A stretch of DNA of 64,000 nt from Flectonema sp. DT1601 (Eukaryota > Euglenozoa > Diplonemea > Diplonemida > Diplonemidae), in assembly GCA_964019425.1 (NCBI GenBank), contig OZ025812.1, positions 310,001 to 374,000 on the forward strand, given 5' to 3'. The notes under the pieces are model-generated. The model had not been told where the DNA came from. It searched no databases and was given only the letters and a program-made list of their open reading frames with translations. Position 1 is the stretch's first letter. Each line of letters begins with the position of its first letter. A program made the translations under genes and the position numbers. Below, piece by piece: positions 56,801 through 64,000 of the stretch.

Positions 56801-57770
56801 ACCGACTCTTGTTCCCGGTGCGACCGCAGTGCCAACAGTGTTTCCACCGACTCTTGTTCCCGGTGCGACCGCAGTGCCAACAGTATTTCCACCGACTCTT
56901 GTTCCTGGTGCGACCGCAGTGCCAACAGGAATACCACCATTACCTACCACAGCGCCAGCTCCAGGTGTGGCTGAAATGCAGAGCGCCATCATTGCTGCGA
57001 TCGGAGACCCAAATGTTCACAGCGATATTGTAAACATCTTATCGCCAGGTATTAATTCAACTAATCCAGATGTGACTGCTAGTCTTATTAAAGCAGCTCT
57101 TGAGAATGATGCTAAGAATAGTAAGCAACTAATCCCAGCTGCTATCCGCGATCAGTTAGAAGGGTCACTCCGTTTAGCTGGTCAGGAAGTTCCAAAAAGT
57201 GATGATGATGATGATGACTTCCCATGGTGGATATTTATAATACTTGGTGTGCTAATGTTATGTAGTATAATTGTTATTTTGTTCTTAAGAAAGAAATTAG
57301 ATAAGAAGAAGAAGGAAGGAATGTATCGGGACCGTCACATGGATGAACTTGGAGCACTCTCAACAGGACTGACTGGTGCCCACACACCAGAAGACAAATC
57401 CTCAGACCTGCAGAGCCCTGGCCTTGAAATGACGAGTTTGCAAGAACACTCAGAGCTGTCTTCACCGATGTTTCCAGTTATGCCTATGGATGCGACACCA
57501 AGAAGGTCACAAGTTCCTCCACGACCATACCAACCAAGAGCTGCATCATCACAGGCAGGTAAATGGAGCTACATGCCTCCAGGACCTAATTCTGTACCTG
57601 AATCACCTCTTTCACCGACGAGTCCTAAACCACAGAGCTTACTCGGTCTTCGGCCTCTTCCTGAAGATAACTTCTCAGCTATTCAAAATGGATCCTTTAA
57701 CAGGAGTTCACTTACGAATGCTTCGCCTGTAAAGCACCTCGCTGACCAGTATGTCTTAACCCTTTCTTAG
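50866..57770 (+). CDS. Giant PT/VPT-repeat surface protein (mucin-like adhesin)
   Basis: The exons 50866-52110 and 52203-57770 flank a 92 nt intron (GTATGT...ACAACAACAG) and give 2270 residues. A signal peptide (RICLLVGVLVTVGAM) is followed by about 395 residues of degenerate 12-residue repeats of the form TSVPDTxSPxxQ. Then come about 1580 residues of near-perfect repeats: 50/38-residue units, then 18-residue (PTAIPTAVPTLVPGTTAV), then 15-residue PPTLVPGTTAVPTAI and PPTLVPGATAVPTVF units. A non-repeat domain of about 85 residues, an Asp run, one transmembrane helix (WWIFIILGVLMLCSIIVILFL), a KKLDKKKKEG stop-transfer and a cytoplasmic tail of about 160 residues rich in Ser/Pro complete it. 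It is likely a heavily O-glycosylated surface rod. The acceptor at 52181 would hit an immediate stop, so I use the one at 52202. Confidence 0.85.
52203..53480 (+). repeat. 150 bp and 114 bp coding repeats
   Basis: CTTGTCCCAACGCTAGTTCC recurs near 52413, 52563, 52713, 52863 and 53013, then 53127 and 53241: four steps of 150 bp and two of 114 bp. Both are multiples of 3. The 114 bp unit is the 150 bp unit minus two sub-blocks. Confidence 0.85.
53490..54880 (+). repeat. 54 bp coding repeats, about 26 units
   Basis: The unit codes PTAIPTAVPTLVPGTTAV. Copies differ by a few silent or near-silent bases (GCGATTCCAACAGC versus GCGATTCCGACGGC). Confidence 0.88.
54881..56095 (+). repeat. 45 bp coding repeats, set 1, about 27 units
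   Basis: The unit codes PPTLVPGTTAVPTAV or PPTLVPGTTAVPTAI. Variants ATT, GTT and GCT/GCG at the VPTA(V/I)P position, and CTC/CTT in Leu, are scattered in blocks, as in unequal exchange. Confidence 0.88.
56096..56930 (+). repeat. 45 bp coding repeats, set 2, about 18 units
   Basis: The unit codes PPTLVPGATAVPTVF. In much of the set, silent variants GTATTT/CCCGGT and GTGTTT/CCTGGT alternate, so the DNA repeat is really a 90 bp dimer. Confidence 0.88.
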
Positions 57771-57926
57771 TTTTGCATTTCTTCGGCTGCGGAGGAAAAA
57801 AAAAAAAAAAACAAAAAAACAGACCCTCGTCTTTCAACAACGCCCTGCTGAAGGGTGTCCAGGTGTAGCTGCTTTCCTATTGCTGGAGAATATGAAAAAT
57901 AATTCGTTTACCCCCAGCGGTTACCA

Positions 57927-57961
<35 letters not shown>

Positions 57962-58572
57962 AAAGTTATATTTTAATCTCTTAAGTTTGTACCCTACTGG
58001 ACGCTCCTCCTTAAAAAACTACTTATGTTTCTTGTATTTGCTCTTATTTCTTGAAATTCTTGTTGTTGTTGTTTTTTTTTTTTTAAAGGTGGAGAGAGAG
58101 ACATTTTACCCGAAAATTGCCTCTTCTTTATTTATTTTTTCATGAAAAAAAAAATCTGACCGTGAGCTTTCCTTGTTTTGGTAAAGTAATATAGGAAGTG
58201 TATCTGTATCTGTTTGAAACAGGGGGCTTCGAATAACTTTTACAAAAGTAAAGCAAAAAGCATGTCCCCCAGCTGAATTCTTTCGAAATCAACAGCTTCA
58301 AACAAAAAAAAAAAAGAAACTTCTTATATTTGAAGCGAGGTTTATTATTTTTTTTATTCGGTTCTTTTGTTGAGGCGATTAACATTTTTGTATGATTTCC
58401 CTCAGTTATCAATTTACCCTTTTGTGTTGCACTTTTAATTATTTTTCTCAGTGCTTTTTTCGTTTTGTTTTTTTCGTTCTCATGGCACCCCCCTTCTCCC
58501 GTGTTTCACGCGCGAAGTAGCTGCTGCCCCTATTTTTACTGCTATTTTGTTGTTTATTGAAAAACTTGATTT

Positions 58573-58609
<37 letters not shown>

Positions 58610-58750
58610 GTATTTTATGGCGTTGCAAATATTAGAGTTCTTTTTTTGAGACTACCTTAATTTGAGACTTTTCGTGCGCTACAAAAAAAAAAAAAAGTGT
58701 CGTTCTTGATTTGACACTGCCTTAATTTATTTAATGTGAGTGTCCTGTCA

Positions 58751-58797
58751 ATATCATCAAACTCATTTTTTTTTATAAAAAAAAATGAGTTTGATAT
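58751..58797. repeat. Long A/T-rich inverted repeat
   Basis: CAAACTCATTTTTTTT pairs with AAAAAAAATGAGTTTG around a short ATA loop, with outer ATATCA/TGATAT complementarity. It could form a stem of 17 bp or more, as a terminator-like or cruciform structure. Confidence 0.75.
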
Positions 58798-59380
58798 TTA
58801 TTTTTATTGACAAGTAATTAAATAGGTGAGAACCTACACTCTGCCGTATTACGTTATACCTCTGATTTTGGTTTCCCAAGTCTCACTACTATTTGAGTAA
58901 TTGAATAACTCGATTCCGTACTGCACTGAATGACGATACGGAAAAAGAGACGTGTTGCTAAGTTAGAAACATTTATTATAATATAAAGTCCGCTACGTAA
59001 TCTGCAGAGTGTTTCCCTATACTAACATTACATTTAGTCAACATGTATCACAATTAACGTTTATTTTTTGGTTAACTCAGATGTTTAAAAAATCAACTCC
59101 CCTTTTACAAACGCTTTTTTTTTTTGATTTGTGTTCTTTTGTTACTGATGCTTGAAGACAAATTTTATGAGAGAAACCACAGTGTAGCACCGCACCGCAG
59201 TGTGCTGATTTTTCTTCTCATTATTTTTATTTTTTTTTCTTTAGAGAAGATTTTGAGATTTAAATTTTTTACTGCCACAAAAAAAAAAAAAAAAAAAAAG
59301 ACTCTCTAAAAATCTCTAAAAATGAAATCAACGATTAAATAAACTCTGTCGAGGTCTAAGTTGTGTTGTGTTGAGTGTCT

Positions 59381-59398
59381 CGGATGTTAGAACATCCG
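59381..59398. repeat. 8 bp perfect palindromic hairpin
   Basis: CGGATGTT and AACATCCG surround a two-base centre. Confidence 0.7.
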
Positions 59399-60949
59399 TC
59401 TTGGTACTCGTTACTTATCTTTCTATTTTCCCCCCCCTTCTTTTTTCCCCTTCAACTTTGGACTCATTTGTAGTAGTAGTAATCAAGAAAAATAGAGAAC
59501 GAAAAAACAAAGCAAAATAAATCTCACCGAGACCACAGATAGATGGAATCTGTGTATGGTATTTAGGTTACCCTTTTTTTTTCTATTTTTACTTTTTTTT
59601 TTGGATTCGAATGCTGCTAATCTGTAAAAGAAAAGTAGTGACCCTACTTCGTGTGGTTGTACGTTAAACGTGTTCTGTGAGTTGTGGAAGAGATTGTTTC
59701 ATTGAGAACAACGCGCTGGCTAGAAAATTAAAAGTAATCTAAATTACGTTTTCCCACTCTCTGTTTTGATTTAACTTTGTTTTCTACAAGTTTTCCCTTC
59801 GACCAGTCTAACTCTGACTTACTTACGGAATAAGAGTTGGAAGGCGTATTGCTTACTCTCAAAACCTGTTGGCTACTTTAAGGCAATCAGCCAACACTGA
59901 ATCTGTTGTAATTAACATTCCAAAGAACGGATATTTGCGTTTTATTATTTCTTTTTTTAACCTATGCGTGTAACGACAGTAGTTCTGTAATGAGAACATT
60001 GCAGGATGAACTTGCGATATTGATTTCCTCCTCAGCGGAAGACGTTACGTTACGTTGGTGACGTTGATTCTCCGTTGCTCTCTCCTTATGTGAGATTCAC
60101 AAAAGACCTACTAGTTGTTCTCTTCACATCCTTTGGCTTGACCCTTAGAGTCTGCAAAAAAAAAAAAAAAAAAAAAAAAAACTCGCTCCTTTAGTTTTTC
60201 TGGTAGGTTTTTGCTTTGTTTATTTTTTGTTTTTCCGATAACAGTGATGACGAGAGGGGGGAAAAAAAAAGAAAAAAAAGAAAGGAGGAATTCAAAAAAA
60301 AAAATAAAAAAAAAGATCGCGTGCGAATCTCTCTTAACTCTTGCGATTGATCCCTTTTGGTTATCTTCGGTTCTCCTTCGTCTTTTTTGGTTCTCAGTCC
60401 TTGCGAGTATTGGCACAGCTGCTGTTGTTGAATTGTTTTCTTACTTTCGGTCTATACACAAGCCTTTTAAATAAAGGTGTTTACGTTATGTGCTGCCGTA
60501 ATTGTCTTTCGCTCGTGAAAGCATGAAAAAAAAAAAAAAAAAAAAAAAGGAAACATCACTTTATTATATCGCAATAATAATGAATATCACTTTTCTCACT
60601 GATACCTCCCCCAGTCCTAATAGTTACATTGTGGTCGGTGTATCTTTAGCTTTGATTGGAAAATAGGATGGAAGTCTTGTGACTCTTTTTCTGCAAACAG
60701 AAGCTGTTCTTTTTTTTACACATCCCGGGCAGCGCGACTAACGCTTTTATTGGCGGTTCGTTTGTCAAAAAAAAGAAAAAAAAGTTTTCTTTTTGTGCGA
60801 TTGGTGTTTAGCGTTGAAAAAGATATCATGTACTGATTACTTTAGCTTATTTTTATTATTAGTTGTTATTTCGAAGTGTTTTTACGAACTTTTTATATTT
60901 CATCTTTTTTTTTTTTTTTTTTTTTTTCATTCCTTCTTTGCTGCGATAC

Positions 60950-61099
60950 CTTGGTACTCTCCATCCCGGGTGGGAGTACCTTATTTACGAGTGTGAGAAG
61001 TACTCGCACCGTTTTCACGCACACTGCTAGTGTTCTTCGTAAATGCTAGCTGTGCTTAATTATGGTGTTGGGAAAAAAGTTTTTTTCCCGACGCCTTTT
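60950..61099 (+). ncRNA. Candidate structured RNA
   Basis: Four elements are visible. First, a 10 bp hairpin at 60953-60980 with one bulge (GGTACTC/GAGTACC, CCA/TGG). Second, an 8 bp closing helix ATTTACGA (60983-60990) with TCGTAAAT (61037-61044). Third, inside it, two hairpins: GTGTGAG/CTCGCAC (60991-61009, one G-U) and ACACT/AGTGT (61021-61033). Fourth, a 14-15 bp hairpin (61064-61095) whose arms GGTGTTGGG and CCCGACGCC pair only with two G-U wobbles, favouring a + strand RNA. TTTT follows at 61096. No known RNA class fits by eye. Confidence 0.4.
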
Positions 61100-62069
61100 C
61101 CCTGAGCTTGATATATGCAGTATCACTTTATCCCCTTTTTATTTCCCCCCAGAATTTTGTTAATGGCACAACCGAAACAAAATTTTGAATTAGAATCGTA
61201 ATAAAATTAAAAGTTAACTTCCCCTAATTTTTTCTCTCTTCACTTCGCTTTCCCTAATGTTTTGGTTATGTTTCTGGGAAAAGTCATTCTGAGTAGTTCT
61301 TTTTCTCTCGTTCTTCAAGCTTCGGCAATACAGCATTGCGCTGGTACTCGAGTAGGTAGGACAACGAAATGAAACTCTCTGATTTGTCCCTTTTTCTTTT
61401 TTTGTGTGTAAAATTTTCTACTCCATTATTTTTTCGTGTCTTCGGTTTACTTTTTTTTTTTTTTTCTTTTGTGCCGAATTTTTAGGCTTGAGAAGAAAAA
61501 ACAAACAAACAAAACAAAACAAAGAAGGTGAATCCCTAAACGGAAATTCAACCGTAAAAAGCAAAAATAAAGTCAACATGATTTGATCAAGGAGAAGTTC
61601 TTTGACTACGTCACACACGTCGATCTGTTTGACAATTAAAACAAAACTCATTCGTAGTGAAGCAACGAAGCAACAAAGTGAATTTAAAAAAAAAAAAAAA
61701 AAGTTAAGCATTTCAATAATTCTGTTTTTATTATAATAAGCCCATCATATATAAACTTATTAAAAAAAATTTCACTCCGCTTTTCGCAGCGGATGTCGCA
61801 CGTCGGTTTTTTTACGTCTCGTAAATTAGTCTTTATTGATATATTTTACGTTTCATTTATTGTTCTGTAATAAATAAATAAAAAAAAAAAAAAATTATTG
61901 TGATGAACTTAATATAATTTCACTACCCAAGTAACTACACGCAATGGCTGCAAGCAACGTGTTGGTTGCAAAAAAGCTCAGTAGTAGTAATCTTTATTGA
62001 TATTCATATTGGTTAACTTTATGTTCAAAACAGTTACCTCCCCATTCAACTGAATTCATCTTCCGAAAT

Positions 62070-64000
62070 ATGAAAATTATTGCGGTTCAATTATTGCAAC
62101 TTCTGACGGTAGCTCTGAGTTTACGAGTCGATGATGCTAGACCTGACCCAACCAAATCAACTTCTGCAATTGAAATTCAAATAAATACATACACGACAGG
62201 TCCTCAGACCAGACCAGCAACATCAGAACTGCAGTCTGGAGGGAGCGTAGTCTGCTGGAGTAGTGGATCGCAAGATGGAGATTCATGGGGAGTGTACTGT
62301 CAGATATTTGATTTCTACGGAAGAAAAGAAGGAACTGAATTCAGAGCCAATACCGTAACACAGGGAATGCAAAGAGAATGTTCAGTCTGCGGATTAGAAA
62401 ATGGGAACTTTGTTGTAATTTGGAGCAGCAATGAGAACAGCGGCATTTCCTTTGATGTCATCGGACAGATGTTCTCTTCAACTGGTGACAAGATTGGATC
62501 TGAATTTAAAGTAAATAAATATCCGAACTACTCTGATCACTCTTTCAGTGTTGGAATCGCAAGTCAAAGAAATGGAGGATTTGTTGTGACCAGAGCTGGG
62601 GATCCGAATTTCGTAATTACGTACATTTATGCTCAGCAGTTTTCAGCAAACGGCGACAAGATTGGACCAGAAATCCGAGTTGCGGATGTCAACATTTATA
62701 GATTTGCGAAACCTCGTGTGGCAGCTTTCTCAGACTCTGGATTTGTTGTTGTTTTTGAAGCCTCTGATCTCGCACTTGAAGGTGTCTATGCTCGTCTTTA
62801 CACGTCATCTGGTGATGCAGTCGATGATGCTTTTCTATGCAACTCTTTCGAAGCTTATCGTCAGTCAAGTCCATCTGTTGGAGTCTTTGATGATGATGAG
62901 TTCGTCATTTCATGGAACACAAATGATGACGACTACGATATTTACGCTCGTAAGTTTAGGTCTAACGGCTATCCAGTTGGTACCGAGAAACGAATCATCG
63001 AATGGAGTGCTGGTGAACAACGGTATGAATATTACAATAGTTTCTGTAATTAACGTACACTAGCGAGTGTTGCATATTTTATTATTAAGTTGTTCTTCTT
63101 CAAAAATATACCAAACAGGGAATCGACCTTGTCAGTTGTTGATGGAAATCGGTTTTATGTATCTTGGATAGGTCCAGACAGTGATGGGTCAGGTATCTTC
63201 CGCAGGAAATGGAATAAAGATATGCAACCTGTTGGTGGAGATGAGAAGTTGAATTTAATTGAAAACTCTAATCAATTCGATCCCGTCAGTGCTGCAGTTC
63301 AGGGGGGTGAAGGACTTTTAGTTGTTTGGTGTGATGAACAGTTAGATGGTAACAGTCATGGTGTCTTTGGAAGGTTCTTTTTATCAACAACTGCACCGCC
63401 AACGCCAAACCCAACTCCCGCTCCAACACCGCAGCCGACGACCGCTACCCCGATAACTCCGCAGCCTACATCGGAACCTTCTCCAGTTCCCGGGGTAGTC
63501 CCAAGTGAGATGCAAATTAATACACACACTGTTAGCGAACAGTCAAATTCCGACTCCGCTCAACTCACATCCGGCCAGGCCGTTGTTGTGTGGCAGAGCA
63601 TCCAAACAGGAGCTGGTTTTGATGTATTCGCCCAGGTTTTTAACGCCGACGGGACTCGATTTGGATCAGAATTTCTCATAAATCAAGAAACTGAAAACAA
63701 TCAAGGGTCTCCAGCTATATGTGGATTATCAAATGGAGGCTATGTTGTGGTTTGGAATAATTGGATTTCAAGCACTTCAGGAATAGAAGTTTGGGGTCAG
63801 AGATTTAGTCGAACTCACAATCCAGTTGGAGTAAAGTTTGAAGTAAGTCTGCAGCCCTCAATTGGAGCTCCAGTTGATCCTGACATTGCTTGTCAGCAGA
63901 GTGGAGGTTTTATTGTCACTTTCGTAACTAACAACAAGTGGATCTACGCTCAGATGTTTCACGAAGACGGTCAGAAAAATGGAGGTATCCGAACCGTCAC
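62070..64000 (+). CDS. Secreted WxS/QxF-type beta-repeat protein (3' end outside window)
   Basis: Exon 1 is 62070-63022; exon 2 starts at 63119 and stays open to the window edge. The intron is 96 nt (GTATGA...CCAAACAG). A signal peptide (IIAVQLLQLLTVALS) is followed by repeats of about 45-55 residues with the pattern GGxVVxWSSxxQDGDxxGVYxQxFxxxGxKxGxEFxVN, as in YCQIFDFYGRKEGTEF, IGQMFSSTGDKIGSEF and YAQQFSANGDKIGPEI. A Pro/Thr-rich linker (PPTPNPTPAPTPQPT) then leads to a second set of the same repeats. This pattern is common in large secreted bacterial repeat proteins with calcium-dependent or propeller folds. Likely a secreted or surface beta-rich adhesin; ligand unknown. Confidence 0.8.

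Larger units (their letters stand above)
57771..62069. other. 4.3 kb intergenic region
   Basis: The longest gene-poor stretch to the right of the satellite. It is AT-rich with poly-T (57930-57960, 58580-58605, 60907-60927) and poly-A tracts, a long A/T hairpin (58751-58797), an 8 bp palindromic hairpin (59381-59398) and a compact structured stretch (60950-61099). Open frames here give only Phe- or Lys-rich peptides. GTTCAAAACAG ends at 62033, 36 nt before the next ATG. Confidence 0.6.

Noticed and set aside
52178-56992. A 1604-codon open frame on the minus strand (VGTAV repeats), and a long RLRYLQRF-type frame on the + strand
   Set aside because: Both mirror the repeat gene on the + strand. 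The repeat units happen to lack stops in several frames, so the array keeps them open; there is no signal peptide, start context or domain.

Overview
This 64 kb window comes from the nuclear genome of a flagellated or ciliated protist. Standard stop codons (TAA, TAG and TGA) end genes. Fourteen short spliceosomal introns (55-140 nt) can be placed by reading frame. Most begin GTATGT and end in an A-rich ACAAACAG/ACAACAG acceptor, several with a TTAAC or CTAAC branch-like motif almost touching it. The genes are typically eukaryotic: eIF2 gamma, Y14, a PRP4-type kinase, AK6 and a kinesin-4. The lineage is not resolved. The intron 3' motif recalls metamonads, while the one-way gene order and pre-ATG acceptors described below recall Euglenozoa or dinoflagellates.

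Bases 1-12646 are an AT-rich satellite of two alternating hairpin-bearing units (dimer about 245-260 bp). They are organised into three copies of a roughly 2.65 kb higher-order repeat, each carrying the same 760 bp terminal-inverted-repeat element. A second 1171 bp inverted-repeat element with a tRNA-like pol III core sits only in the first copy; its empty site survives in the other two. A truncated copy of the second element lies at 12647-13255.

From 15 kb to the right edge are 18 genes, all on the + strand: a PT-rich membrane protein, eIF2 gamma, a Gly/Pro-rich protein, a small possibly axonemal protein, a SAM-domain multipass protein, a PAP2 lipid phosphatase, AK6, a glycosyltransferase-like type II protein, Y14, a PRP4-like kinase, a zinc-finger protein, a coiled-coil pseudo-cyclase, an MSP-domain protein, a KIF7/27-like kinesin-4, a metallophosphatase with a CaaX ending, a coiled-coil protein, a 2270-residue repeat-rich surface protein and a secreted repeat protein running off the window. 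A 22-copy, 194/195 bp minisatellite (30383-34680) follows the glycosyltransferase gene.

Points most worth a second look: (1) all 18 genes share one strand, and most have a pyrimidine-rich AG acceptor a few nucleotides before the ATG, unlike the A-rich acceptors of the cis-introns, which suggests spliced-leader trans-splicing; (2) a compact structured-RNA candidate at 60950-61100; (3) a cyclase-homology domain lacking key catalytic residues inside a coiled-coil protein; (4) the satellite higher-order repeat with dated insertions; (5) a surface protein with silent-site higher-order repeats. Three cell-surface candidates (15161, 50866, 62070) share Pro/Thr-rich stalks. The kinesin, MSP protein, cyclase-like protein and coiled-coil protein may form a cilium-related neighbourhood. 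No virus-derived or LTR element was recognised.
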